NCBI GenBank assembly: GCA_947561395.2 | Contig: OX387187.1 | Span: 19,077,829 to 19,141,828, forward strand | Reading direction: 5' to 3' | From: Buxus sempervirens | Lineage: Eukaryota > Streptophyta > Magnoliopsida > Buxales > Buxaceae | Length of the DNA stretch: 64,000 nt | The notes under the pieces: model-generated | Databases searched by the model: none | What the model saw: only the letters and a program-made list of their open reading frames with translations | Told to the model about the DNA's origin: nothing | Program-made: the position numbers and the translations under genes | Shown: positions 12,323-24,870 of the stretch, one piece after another | Layout: each line of letters begins with the position of its first letter | How positions within the stretch are numbered: position 1 is the first letter of the stretch

Positions 12323-12991
12323 TTAACACTTGGCCTCCTTCAAGCCATAAGCCAAGCACAAAAATGTTCAGTTTGTAGCACCTTCCTTGTAGTATGTAAA
12401 CACCATGCTACTATTGTCGTGCATGCTTCCCCTCGCCGCGCCCCCCCCCCCCAACACACACAGCTACAAACCAACGCATTTCGTGATATTAATATGTTAT
12501 GCTCCAAGGAAATATCACATCAAATACCTGGATTAGTAGCATTTGGTGAAATAACAAAAATTGCAAAACCTTAGTTACTTGAAAGTCAAAATTTTATAGA
12601 CAATTAGGAAAGGAAGAGAGTAACATACAACTAGAGGTCCTTAAGCATTGAGAGGAGGTACTTGGTTGCTCCCTCAATGTGCTTATTAAACCCATGTTGC
12701 TTCCCATATTCCAACTTTGGTTTCACCAAATTGATATACTTCTTGATATATGCATCAAATTGTTTCTTGTCCAACAAAGGTTGTTCCTACAAGTGATAGA
12801 ACATTACTTGTCAGGATCAGCTTATGTAATTTATAGTAATTGAAATAGCAATCAAAACAAACCTGGAATCTGAATGTGTCAACGTTATAAACAACCTTGG
12901 CAGCCTAGTCGATGAAACCTTCATCTTCGTTAGCACCTTCAGCTAAAGTGTCAGCAACAATGTTTGCATTGACTACACCTTAAACAACCCA
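12323..12991 (-). pseudogene. TCTP: Translationally controlled tumour protein (TCTP) pseudogene, exons 3-5 with introns
   Basis: TCTP is a conserved cytosolic growth and microtubule/GTPase-associated protein of about 168 residues. Three minus-strand exons match plant TCTP in order. Exon 3 (12991-12863, 43 codons) runs from WVV through EGANEDEGF to VDTFRFQ and ends at a GT donor. Exon 4 (12786-12631, 52 codons) runs from [10 protein letters not shown] through [12 protein letters not shown] to [15 protein letters not shown]. Exon 5 (about 12463-12323) includes SMHDNSSMVFTYYKEGATN and ends AYGLKEAKC plus stop. The exon breaks (after ..TFRxQ and after ..KDLQ) match my recollection of plant TCTP genes, so this is a genomic duplicate, not a processed copy. 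It is dead: exon 3 has TAA at codon 4 and TAG at codon 29, exon 4 ends in TAG where CAG is expected, exon 5 has an internal TGA, and a poly-G run (plus-strand C, 12441-12452) sits in the FVGE region. Exons 1-2 were not convincingly found. Confidence 0.9.
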
Positions 12992-13386
12992 CTATGAAAT
13001 TGCCAATAAATACAAAATGTTCGTTAATTCATTTCATACCATAGATAGAATGAAATTTCAACTTCATCTCTAGATCCAATTAACCAATAACCATAAAGAG
13101 ATCATAAACAGAAACTATGTTAATATCTTCGGCTCAATTTGAAGGCATTAAACAAAAAAGCATTTCAAAGGCCTATAGGCAATATTATTTCAAAAATTGA
13201 AATTGTTTAAATACTGGTTCTACAAAAGTGTTTTGAAATCAAAATGAAAATCATTTTCTAGAAACATAACAAAAAATGGTCTCCGAAATTTATGCTTTTA
13301 ACATTCAACTAGTTTCTTTTAGTATTGACAATGTTCTAAACAACATATTTGAGAAGCATGAATAACTTTGACCATAAGAGACAAGC
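12992..13386. other. Intron 2 / upstream part of the TCTP pseudogene
   Basis: Minus-strand sequence upstream of exon 3. The acceptor TTTCATAG lies at its edge. A short stretch near 13035-13075 (minus) is vaguely like the GDELLSDSF exon, but the match is too weak to call. Confidence 0.35.
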
Positions 13387-13667
13387 TGTAATGCCTTGGA
13401 TCTAGATTAGTTGTCCAAATCCAAAGTGTTAGTATTTTTGGGCCAAAGCATACCAAAAAAGTTTAGTAAAATTCAAAACTTTTTCATTAATATTGGAGTA
13501 ACAATGCAGAAACATGAAATAAGAACCAAACTTATTGTAACGCCCCGGTTCCAGGTCCATTTCCCAAAACTCGAGGTAAGCATACCAAAAAAGTTTAGTA
13601 AAATTCAAAACTTTTTCATTAATATTGGAGTAACAATGCAGAAACATGAAATAAGAACCAAACTTAT
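13387..13667 (-). mobile_element. Older LTR M (family 1), outer part
   Basis: Starts TGTAATGCCTTGGATC, a diverged form of the family-1 terminus, and keeps the AAAACTTTTTC...GCAGAAAC landmarks of the other copies. It is interrupted at 13668 by a related element and resumes at 23022. Confidence 0.6.
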
Positions 13668-13711
13668 TGTAACGCCCCGGTTCCAGGTCCATTTCCCAAA
13701 ACCCGAGGTGT
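13448..13711. repeat. 132-bp tandem duplication across an LTR boundary
   Basis: GCATACCAAAAAAG starts at 13448 and again at 13580. Each copy contains about 88 bases of LTR M followed by the first 44 or so bases of LTR C (TGTAACGCCCCGGTTCC at 13536 and 13668). The copies are nearly identical, so the duplication happened after C inserted and is recent. Confidence 0.85.
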
Positions 13712-16500
13712 TATGGTAAGTAATAAAAGCAACTAAAAATCTGCATCAATTTAAATCTTCAATTAATTTCATCAACAGAGTTATATGCGGAAACTTGAAA
13801 TAATATCCATTAAAAAATAAACTTTAAACATTTACAATGTTATTAATCTCAGGAAGCTAATCTACAACAAAACTGACTACCCCTTTACATACTAGCCCAA
13901 TGCTGTCGTCCTCTCTAAGAATACCTGAAAAATGGGAGAAACCTGAGTGAGAATAAATCTCAACAAGTAGCAAGGTGCATGCATGAAATCAGTCCATGTT
14001 TATATAAAATAAGTCATGAGGTGTACAATTAAACCAACAACAACATCAACAAGAAAAAACGATAATATAGAGAAATACGGCACACAGTATACCACGTCTG
14101 TGACATCATAGGACTAATGGAATCGTAAACAGAGTCCTACAGACATGTGACAAATATGCTACCTTCCGAATTACAAATGGACCAGCTACCCTGCAGTCTG
14201 GCTATTCAACACCGACGGAAGAACCCACCAACAACCAAAAAAACCAATAACCAGCCGCCCTGCAGTTTGGATTTTCCAAATGGGTTAGCATGCACGGCCC
14301 AACCAATCCAGGAGTGGGTAACGTAGCGACCGACCAATCCAGGAGCGGTACCACCCTCGAGATGATGGAATGCCTATGACACAGAATAAGAAACTCCAGA
14401 AAAAAATTTCATTTACTAGTTACTCTAATGGATCCATGTAAGAGCTAAGCCTGCTAGATGCAACTCACAACCAAAAACTCATAATAACTTAATAACATAT
14501 CAATTAATAATGTAATTGCGAAACCCATACGATGGTGGAAAACGAAACTGGGGAATGGACATACTTCTCAATAACACCCACCAAATACACTGTATAACAA
14601 TAACCAAATCCGTCCTACGGAACCAATAAACCAAGCACCTGCCTTGTCACAATTGTGACCCAAAAACCAACATAGGGTGTACCAAGTCATATGTCCAGAC
14701 TCCAGGTTTCAACAACAAAATAATCCAAGTATATACATAAATCATTCGGAGCTCCAAAGCATGCTCAGATAGTTCAAATACAGGTGTAGGAACTTCTAAA
14801 ATCAAGTTTTGTTTAAAAGGAAATAAATCAAGACATTAACAATGTTTTTAATTCTTGATTAAAACTTCTCTATTTGTATTATCTATTAACATCCAACTTT
14901 CCCTCATTTAGAACCCAAGGTGTCAAAACTTATTAACTCTGTTATTTAGTACTTTCAAAAGGTAACTTAGGTCTATATTGAAGTTTAAGAATAGGTTAGC
15001 TTACCCAAAATCAGATCTAAATAGGTTGTGACCTCTTTTTACTTAAAATATCTCCAAAAGTTTCATATTTACAATCATCGTCCCCAAATTACTATTCTTT
15101 AGTTCAAATTTAATTCTGCCACTTTCTACATCTCACATTAATCTAGTTACAGGTGTTACAACTTTAGAATTTATAGAAAAATCATTAAAAATTAAATCTG
15201 GGCACGAATCCTAAAATCTGGAATTTTTGACATGGGTCGCTCGAAGAGGCGCTTGAGCGACTGTTCTGGCGGCTATAATTTCAGGTTCTGTTTTAGATAC
15301 ACATGCAGGTCACCTGTGGTTGTGCTCGAACGGTGTATCAAGCGACTTGTTTTCATGTTCTGGTTTAAGGTATACAGATCGGGCGCTTGAGCGACTGTTC
15401 TAACGCTCTGCCCAAAACTCAGTTTTTCTGGGTTTTTCATAATTTCCGAAACTTCTCAAATTCCTATGGTTTTAAATTGTTTATAAACATCTAAATTTCA
15501 TTCCAAATTACTTCTAAGACAATCTTAATCAAATCTTGGTGATTAAAATTTATCTAAGATTTCTTTCTAAATTAAACCACCCATGAGCAACACTTTTCTT
15601 TATTCTTAAAGAGAGATTTAAATCACCAAATCAAAACTTTATAATCATCCGACTTTTCCAATGAAATCCAACTTAAAGCCAATACGATCAAACATCAAAA
15701 TCACAAGAAAACATGCAGTTCTTCCAGTTTCAAGGGTTTACTACTTGCCTTTTTGATGAACCCAGATTTTTCAAGAACTCCTTCTGTGCCCATTTTATGA
15801 TCTCGATCGCACCTCTCTAGACTTCTTCAATTCAAATCTCCACCATTCAGTTTGAAGTCCTCCATGAGTAGATCAAAACCCTAAAATTTGAGCCCATTCC
15901 AACAGTTGGATCTTCCTATCTCTTCGTTCGAAGTTGGCTAGTCGGCCATCTCTGCAACTCCTTTTTCTTTCTAAATCTGATTTTCCACCAACTTCTGGGT
16001 TAGTTCGCACCACCTTAGACTCCTCCAAATCCGATCTCCACCGTTCAGATTAAAGTATCTCCTGTATAGATCATAACCTCCAAATTTCATGACATCCAAC
16101 GATTGGATCTCCAGGGATTGTCATTCAAATTTTGCTGGTCGGACCTCTGCAGCACCTCCCTTTTCTTTTCTTCCCTCTCTTTTCTTTCATTCTCTTCTTC
16201 CCCTTATTTCTCTCCAAGCCCAAGCACGAATTTCTTCTCTTTTCCCTCTTATTTTGGCTTACTTTCCAAACCCTAAACCTTTTCTAGGCCTTCCCTTTTA
16301 TAAGCTCTCTTAATTAGAAGTCCCACTAGATTTAAGAGTCCTTCTAAATAGGATTCACACTCTTAATTGGAAAGCTTTCTATATTACCTCTCATTCTAAT
16401 TCCTTTTTAAAGAATCTCATACAAAAGAAGGATTTATTTTAATTTATTTTCGTGCTAATTTAATTTCTTATTTTAAAATATTACTAAAACACACCAAAAC
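13668..16500 (-). mobile_element. LTR C, outer LTR of a two-LTR remnant (family 1)
   Basis: Begins TGTAACGCCCCGGTTCC and is preceded by CTTAT (13663-13667). The same CTTAT follows the right end of the next LTR at 23021, so C and C' came in as one insertion. The acceptor module is at 13926-13983 and the GC-rich palindromic cluster at 15236-15400. The element is broken: the two LTRs abut and the internal region is missing. Confidence 0.8.
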
Positions 16501-16644
16501 TGTAATGCCCCGGTTCCGGGTCCATTTCCCGAAACCCAAGGTGTTATGGTAAGTAACAAAAGCAACTAAAATCTGAATAAATTTAAACCTTCAATTAATT
16601 TCATCATCAAAGTTATATGCGAAAACTTGAAATAATATCCATTA

Positions 16645-19600
16645 TGTCACGACCCAGAACCAAGCCTGCCCCTCCAAGGCACGACCCGTCCCTGACCGTG
16701 GCAAGTGGGCCTTTATACTCAACAAAACACGAAGGATTTTAAAGATTTTTCTAACAAGTGCAAGTGATAATACAATTCATGCTGTGCATATCAAAAGTGT
16801 GTTCTATATATAAAAGAAATGTACTAATAAACGAGAGTTAGTTACAAAAAGACGGGTTACGATATCACTCCTCTCAAAGTACAAAGGCTACAATCCAAAA
16901 CTATACATGTATTTTAAAATAAAAGCTTAAGGCCTACAGAAGTCCTCTCAATACCCAAGGCTCTCTCTTTGCCTCTATCCCCCAGCCCGGTCCTTCACAC
17001 CGGACGTCGATGGATCTGAAAAATAAGAAGTAACGCAACTGTGAGACGAATGTTTCAGTAAGCAAACACATGCATGCACAAGAAAACACAGTTTATGCAT
17101 ATATCAATCGGTTAAATCATGATATGCGGCTTAGTTGAAATCATAATCAATAATCACAGTTTAGTGCCATACAAATTGGTGCATGCTTGTGCGTCAGTGT
17201 ACAGTTTATGCATTTAATACAATCTTCCATCCGATTTCACAATTGATCATGCAGGCAATTTGGTATCTAACTATACATCATCAATATCCCCGTCTAGCTT
17301 CACCAATTACATGCGGTGGCTAGGTATCTACGTCGAACTTACGTGACGTAGGCATCTACTACTATAGTTACATATGTCGTATGAATATCCATAGATGATT
17401 ACTCATTATTACTTGGGGTGGTATCCCAATACCATCGATAACATCAACCACAACGCATATCTGTCTAGCTTCACTGTCTACACATGGTGGCTAGGCATAA
17501 GTACAACAATAACCACAATTATTCATCTAGCTTCACCGTCTACACATAGTGGCTAGGCATACATTACACATCCATTGCTGTCTACACATAGCCAATGGGC
17601 ATCGGCCACCGAATACACAGGGTGCCGAAAGAACATATACCTCCATTGCTATCTACACATAGCCAATGGGCATCGGCCACCGAATACACAGGGTGCCAGA
17701 AGAATACAGTATAGCAGGAACAGTAGCAATGGCCCTTGGCCATGGAGCATGTGTATAAACAACCCTACTCATATAGTATGAACAATGGTAGTGTTACTCT
17801 AAAGGTATCAGGTGGTTCATGCACTTAGGCATGCCAGATCTCAAGGGTAGCCTTTGGCCTTACCCGAGTCATTCTTGGGCCAAGCCCTTATTCATTACTT
17901 AAGGATTCTGGGCCACTGCCCTCCTTTCAATGTCTGTATAGGTATACCAATACCATGGGGCCACAGCCCCCCTCTCACTTCATGCCACAAAAAGTGGGTC
18001 AATGCCTTTGAGGTCATAACTCAACATGGGTCAATGCCCTTGGTATCTTACAATTCATTACGGGCTAATGCCCTCCATGTCTTGTGCCAAATTCCAGGCC
18101 AAAGCCCGACATACCAAGTGGGGTGTACTCACTATAAGGGTCAAGGGAAAAGGGTTGGCTTTTCTGGAAATTCCACCTTTCGGGTCTCACTCAGGCAACT
18201 TATGCCTTAATTCTTTGATACTTGCACAGCTGGGTCTTGGATCTTGATTTCTACTTCTAAAGGTCAATTGAAAGGTGCTTAAAGTGGTGGGAACAAGTTA
18301 TCCTAATCCTATAGTTCTCTGGGACAAAAACCCCTTTGTGAGACCTTCCCTGGAAACACATACCCGAAGTCCTTGTTACTTGTAATTTTGAGATACTTCC
18401 AGTTGGGATACTTTCTAGACATGTAATTCTTGCTTGTACACTGGTTGGACTGGAATAAAAACACTTAGTGGTCCAATCTGGGTAAAATCCTTCTTTTGGG
18501 GATTTTCCACATTCCACAACTCAACTTGGCAATCTATGCCTGAATCCTCTTGGGACTTGTGTAACTTGGTTTGGTCCTTGTATTCGACTTCCATAGGTTA
18601 ATTGCAAGGTATTTGAAATGGTGGAATCACTCTATCCCACTTCTATAGAAGTTTGGAACACAACTCTCTCTATGAGACCTATTTTAGCAAAACGTACCCA
18701 AAATCTTTACTACTTGCAATTTGGTGACAACTCCAGTTGGAACACCTCCTAAACACTTAACTCTCACTTATACATGGGTTGGATTTGAATAAAATAAAAT
18801 GGTAGTTCAATCTGGGTTGAAACCTCAAAATTTGGGAAAACAAGGCAAGGCGCTCGAGCCTGCTTCGAGTGGCCATAATTTAACTCTCGGGTTCTTCTGT
18901 TAAAACAGGGTGCTAGAACAGTCACTCGAGCGATGCTCAAGCGGCCATGACTTAAGATTCTATCTAAGGCTACTCAACACTACCGCCTGATGACCGCTCG
19001 AGCAGCTGGGTTTTCTCAGCAGCTTGCGAAATCCAATTTTCGGGGATTTAGGGTTTTTCTCAAATCTCACTTGTTCTAGGTGTTTTTAGGCTCAAAATCA
19101 CTCCTAGCATGTGTAGAAATCTACTATCTACAAAACCCCTCAAAGAAAACTCTCATATTTGCCCTAGAACTCGTTTTCACATCTCAACCCTAACACATAC
19201 ATTCCACATATGAAAATGGCCGAAATTGCAAAGATAGGTCGGGGTGGTATTGCTTACCTCTTGCAAACTCTTTAGCAAGTCTTCTTGCTTCCTTTGCAAC
19301 CCACGAACAACACCCTTGGTTGCTCTTGGTTGGTTTCACCACAAATCTCACCGAATGCTCCCAAACGAAAATGGCTTCCCTTGGTTTCTTCCTTTGTTTT
19401 CTTGCAAGCTAGCACCTCCAATAGGTTTAGAATGGATGGGGGACGAAAATGGGGAAGAAAATGAAGAAGAGATGGGGAGAAGATGAGTGTGGGGAGAGAG
19501 AAGAGAGGAAAAGGGTTTGGAATAGGGGTGTTGGTCGAATGGGGCTCTTTTGGGCTATTTCTTCACTTAAATGGCTTCTCCACCAAACACTAAATATTAC

Positions 19601-19795
19601 AAGTTTGCCATTCCCTTCCTAGATTGCACATATCCAATTAACACTTAACAAATAGAAGTTGATCACCTCAATAGGCTGCTGATAGCCCAAGACTTAGCCA
19701 CTTTGGTTGGTTTTAGGCTTGGGCTGCTCCAGCTTCACCTACACATCAAGCTCATTGATTAGGGCATGCTAGGGATATTGGGACGGGGTTTCACA
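16645..19795 (-). mobile_element. Solo LTR Q (large-LTR family 2), TSD CATTA
   Basis: A 3151-bp unit, TGTCACGACCCAGAACC...CGGGGTTTCACA, with an exact 5-bp duplication CATTA (16640-16644 and 19796-19800). It sits inside LTR C'. The reverse complement starts TGTGAAACCCCG, parallel to the family-1 start, so the minus strand is taken as sense. GC-rich CTCGAG motifs lie at 18850-19010, repeated TCTAGCTTCAC-GTGGCTAGG phrases at 17290-17560, and an acceptor module at 17016-17075. No gag or pol. Confidence 0.85.
17572..17713. repeat. 71-bp direct tandem duplication in LTR Q
   Basis: CCATTGCTGTCTACACATAG at 17572 and its near copy at 17643, each continuing through CAATGGGCATCGGCCACCG and CACAGGGTGCC. 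Confidence 0.85.
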
Positions 19796-22700
19796 CATTA
19801 ACAAATAAACTTTATACAATTGCAATGTTTTTAATCTTGGGAAGCTAATCTAAAACTAAACTGACTACCCCTTTTACATACTAGCCCAATGCTGTCGTCC
19901 TCTCCAAGAATAACTGAAAAATGGGAGAAACCGGAGTGAGAATAAATCTCAACAAGTAGCAAGGTGCATGCATGAAATCAGTCCATGTTTATATAAAATA
20001 AGTCATGATGTGTACGATTAAACCAACAACAACAACATCAACAAGAAACTATAATATAGAGAAATCACGGCAAATAAGAAATCACGGCAAATAGCATACC
20101 ACGTCTGTGGCATCACAGGACTAATGGAATTGTAAATAGAGAAAGAGAGGAGACATATGCCAATATGTTATCTAACCGAATTATGATGTACCAGCCGCCC
20201 TACAGTCTGGCTAGTCAACACCAACGGAAGAACCCAACCATGAGTTAGCATGTACGGCCCAACCTATCCAGGAGTGGGTAACGTAGCGACCGACCAATCC
20301 AGGAGCGGTACCATCCTCGAGATGATGGAATGCCTATGAAACAGAATTCAAACCCCCTCTAGAAAACAATTTCATTTACTAGCTACTCTAATGGATCCAT
20401 GTAAGAGCTAAGCCTGCTAGACACAACTCACAATAAAAAAACTCTAAATAACTTAATAACATATCAATTAATAATGTAATTGCGAAACCCATACGATTGT
20501 GGAAAAACCAAACCAGGGAATGGACATACTTCTCAATAACACTCACCAATTACACTGTATAACAATAGCCAAATCCGCCTTGTGGACCCAATAAACCAGG
20601 CACCTGCCTTGTCACAACTGTGACCCAAAAACCAACATAAGGTGTACCAAGTCAAATGTCCAGACTCCAGGTTTCAATAGCAAAATAATCAAAGTATATA
20701 CATAAATCATTCGGAGATCCAAAGCATGCTCAGATAGTTCAAATACAAGTGCAGGAACTCCCAAAATCAAGTTTTGTTTAAAAGGAGATAAATCAATACA
20801 TTAACAATGTTCCTAACTCTTGATTAAAACTTCTTTATTTTTACTATCTATTAATGTCTAACTTTCCCTCATTTAAAACATAAGGTGTCAAAACTTACTA
20901 ACTTTGTTATTTAGTACTTCCAGAAGGTATCTTAGGTCTATATTGAAGTTTAAGAATAGGTTAGGTTACCCAAAATCAGATCTAAATAGGTTGTGACCTC
21001 TTTTTTACTTAAAATATCTCCAAAAGTTTCATATTTACAATCATCGTCCCAAATTACTATTCTTTAATTCAAATTTAATTCTGCCACTTCCTACATCTCA
21101 AATTAACCTAGTTACAGGTGTTATAACTTTTAGAATTTACAGAAAAATCATTAAAAATTAAATCTAGGCACAAATCCCAAAATCTAGAATTTCTGACATT
21201 GGTCGCTTGAAGAGGCATTCGAGCGACTGTTCTGGCGGCTATAATTTTAGGTTTTGTTTTAGATACACAGGCAGGTCACCCATGGTTGCGCTCGAACGGT
21301 GTATCAAGCGACTTGTTTTCATGTTCTGGTTTAAGGTATACAGATAGGGCGCTCGAGCGACTGTTCTAGCGCTCTGCCCAAAACTCAGTTTTTCTGGGCT
21401 TTACATAATTTCCGAAACTTCTCAAATTCCTATGGTTTTAAATTGTTTCTGAACATCTAAATTTCATTCCAAATTACTTCTAAGACAATCCTAATCAAAT
21501 CTTGGTGATTAAAATTTATCTAAGATTTATTTCTAAATTAAACCACCCATGAGCAGCACTTTTCTTGATTCTTAAAGAGAGATTTAAATCACCAAATCAA
21601 AACTTTATAATCATCCGATTTTTCCAATGAAATCCAACTTAAAGCCAATACGATCAAACATCAAAATCACAAGAAAACATGCAGTTCTTCCAGTTTCAAG
21701 GGTTTGCTACTTGCCTTTTTGATGAACCCAGATTTGTCAAGAACTCCTTCTGTGCCCATTTTATGATCTCGATCGCACCCCTCTAGACTTCTTCAATTCA
21801 AATCTCCACCATTCAGTTTGAAGCCCTCCATGAGTAGATCAAAACCCTACAATTTGAGCCCATTCCAACGGTTGGATCTTCCTATCTCTTCGTTCAAAGT
21901 TTGATAGTAGACCATCTCTGAAACTCCTTTTTCTTTCTAAATCTGATTTTCCACCAACTTCTGGGTTAGTTCGCACCACCTTAGACTCCTCCAAATCCGA
22001 TCTGCACAATTCAGATTAAAGTATCTCATGTATAGATCATAACCTCCAAAGTTCATGACGATCCAACGACTGGATCTCCAAGGATCGTCGTTGAAAGTCT
22101 ACTGGTTGGACCTCTGCAGCACCTCCCTTTTTCTTTTCTCTCCTTTCTTCTTCCCTTTAATTTTCTCCCAAGCCCAAGCACGAATTTTCCTCTCTTTCCT
22201 CCTTATTTCTTACTTGCTAAAAACCCTAAACCTTTCTTAGACCTCCTCTTTTATAACCTATCCTAATTAGAAGTTCTACTAAATTTAAGAGACCTTCTAA
22301 ATAGGATTTCCACTCTTAATTGGAAACCTTCTTTTCTTAACCTTCGTTCTAATTTCTCTTTTAAGTATCTCATACAAAAGAAGGATTTATTTTAATTTAT
22401 TTTCGTGCTAATTTAATTTAATATTTTAAAATATTACTAAAACACCCCAAAGCTCCTCTTATCCTCAAATTTAAGGCTCCTTATCAACCATAATCACCAA
22501 TATACCCTTTTTCCTACTTTTAAGCCATAATTTGCTATTTAAATTCAAACCTAACCCAAATTAAGTCTAATTAAATATTTCAAGTCTAATAATTATTTAA
22601 TTACTCAATATATTAATTTGGCTAATTGGAAAATGACTAAAATACCCTTTCGTTGTAATTCCATACTTAACCTTTGAATCTTTTTCCAAAAATTCTCCTC

Positions 22701-23021
22701 TTTATTCCTCACATCAATCTTAACCATATAATGCACTTGGATTAATACATTTCTTAACCATATAATACACTTGGATTAATACCTATTTTCTCCAACATTC
22801 ATATTTAAATCACTCTCCCAATTTACCTAAATCAACCATGCTCTTTCCTATTTAAATGAAGCTACTATTTAAATTCCTAATTACTCAAAATTATTGTTTA
22901 TTTATTTAGTTACTAATATCTCTTTAGATCATAATATTATTCCTCCAATACCTAAATTAAATCTTAACTTCTTAATATTTAGGCTTATTTAATTTTTTTT
23001 ATGAAAATCTAGGGTTTAACA

Positions 23022-24870
23022 CTTATAGTTTTACATTTGAGTACTATGGTTATCTAACTCGCACTTTCACTAATTTCATTAATTGCAATTGCCAAAATAT
23101 CCCTTACAACTTTCCATCTAAATTTTGGATCACAACTAAATTTTACCCTTTTGATATATTACCCAATTCTTGACGTCCTCTCCAAGAATACCTGAAAAAT
23201 GGGGAAAACTAGGGTGAGATATAAATATCAGTAAGCAGCAATATGCATGCTAGAAATCAATTTAATAATTTTATAAAATATCTTTTTTGAGGTATAATGG
23301 TAAAACAAAACATTGATAATAAAACCAAGACATACAGCAACCACACAAGTGACATCATAGGATTCATGAACAGAAATATCTTTGAAAGGCTAAGATCCCG
23401 TTCCCAACTGCCACCTCACGCTTTTACATGTGATGCACCGGCTTACTTTAGGTTTCGGACATCACAAAGCCGGCCTATTATGGGTTTCGGATTTCGCTTT
23501 ACACAACGGATCACTTAAACCTGATACATGTATTAAGTTAGTAATTATAATCTAGTCAAACTGCAACAATATCCAATATAACCAACAAAATGGAAATACC
23601 AGATCGAGATACATGATGGGTAACCCAAAAGAACGACCTCACCGAGACACATGACGGATTCGGTTGCTGCAGCACAACTAGATAAAGGAAGGCCTCATTG
23701 AGATACATGGTGGGAGCATAAATAGAGAGCTAGTTTAACCTAACAAAGAAAATCCCATTTTACATCCTAACTATACTATGGATCCATATTAAGCTTTGCT
23801 AGCTAGACACCATACAACTAAAACCAAAACTTTATAATAATTCTGTATAATATAAAAATCCACCAATCAATCTATAATAGATCACTCCAAGATACACGGA
23901 GGAAAGCCACATGTTAATCCTAAGGGACATGAGAGAGGGAAACTAACCCAATCTGAGATACACGGAGGGTAAACCGGTAATCCCTTCATAATAATTATGC
24001 AACTCATTCTAAACATCCTTGAATAAAGTTCTAACATCAAAGAAATAACTCAAATCTGAATAGAAATCCATGAACTGCCATTGAAAACTGAAAACATGAT
24101 ATTTTAACCAAAAAATACCCAAATTCTTTTTTTAAATCCCAAAACCTGAAGTACTAGTGAAAACACTCCCAAAACACTCTTACCTAAGTAGTCGTTAATT
24201 TATAATTACATATTGATAGATCTTGAATGATCACACCCCTTTGGTCAAGACTTTTCTTGTTAGTTTACTCAATACTGTCCAAATTTCCTCATTTAAAACC
24301 TAAGGTATCAAAAATTACTAAATTCATTATTTGATTATTCTAGAAGGTAATTTAGGTATATTATGATGTTTAAGAAGTGTTAGAGACCACTTATTCCTAA
24401 TTGAATTGCCTCTAGTTACATACCTCCTTATTTCATCCTAACCTTTAATCTAACTTCCATTCATCATTCCAAATTACAATCCTTTTAATTAAAATTGAAT
24501 GCATTACTTCCAACAGCTCATATTAACCTAATTACAAGTATAAAAAAATGTAGAAAAATCATTAAAATTTGATTTGAGCACAAAATCCTAAATTTTAGTG
24601 AAAATTTATAAGAGAGCACTCAAGCTTAGCTTGTGAGTTATATCGGGCGTTTAAGTGTTTATTCAAGCCTATGCTCAACGCGTAATAGAATGCTCAAACT
24701 GTCATGTTTCTGGGCTTGTGCACTCTATATATTTCTAGAGTGCAGGTCGAGTGTCCTGAAATATCTCTCGAATTTCAGTTTAATTCTAAGTCGCACATAA
24801 TAGCGCTTGCATGCTTGAGCATTCATATTTTACTCTTTGTGCTTACCATTGCGCTTGCGCACTGCTCATG
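23022..24870 (-). mobile_element. Older LTR M, continued
   Basis: Resumes LTR M after the CTTAT duplication. The acceptor-like module (minus, about 23189-23248) and its neighbour GACGTCCTCTCCAAGAATACC align with the other copies, but the rest is strongly diverged. GCGCTTGCGC-type repeats lie at 24800-24865. It is interrupted at 24871 by LTR N. Confidence 0.55.

Larger units (their letters stand above)
16501..23021 (-). mobile_element. LTR C', second LTR of the two-LTR remnant, split by LTR Q
   Basis: Runs from TGTAATGCCCCGGTTCC to GGGTTTAACA, interrupted at 16645-19800 by a family-2 LTR. CTTAT follows at 23022-23026, matching the duplication left of LTR C. TATA TTATAAAAG is at 22248-22256 (minus), a donor-like AAAGGCAAGTAGC at about 21713, a GC cluster at 21200-21370, and an acceptor module at 19912-19972. 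LTRs C and C' differ by about 8% over the first 145 bases by eye, so the insertion is old compared with the Copia element. Confidence 0.8.

Noticed and set aside
12441-12452. Poly-C runs here and at 14-26 and 34302-34319
   Set aside because: Simple homopolymers; possible assembly-length errors, no functional inference made.
13035-13075. Possible TCTP exon 2 (GDELLSDSF region)
   Set aside because: Similarity is limited to GATGA and CATTC landmarks with gaps; too weak to annotate.
13411-13719. 102-codon frame with an internal repeat
   Set aside because: It exists only because a 132-bp segment (44 codons exactly) is duplicated in tandem; the sequence is LTR DNA.
17280-18120. Repeated phrases in LTR Q considered as a CRISPR-like or satellite array
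   Set aside because: Copy number is two to four, units are imperfect and irregularly spaced, and they sit inside a TG..CA unit with a clean duplication.
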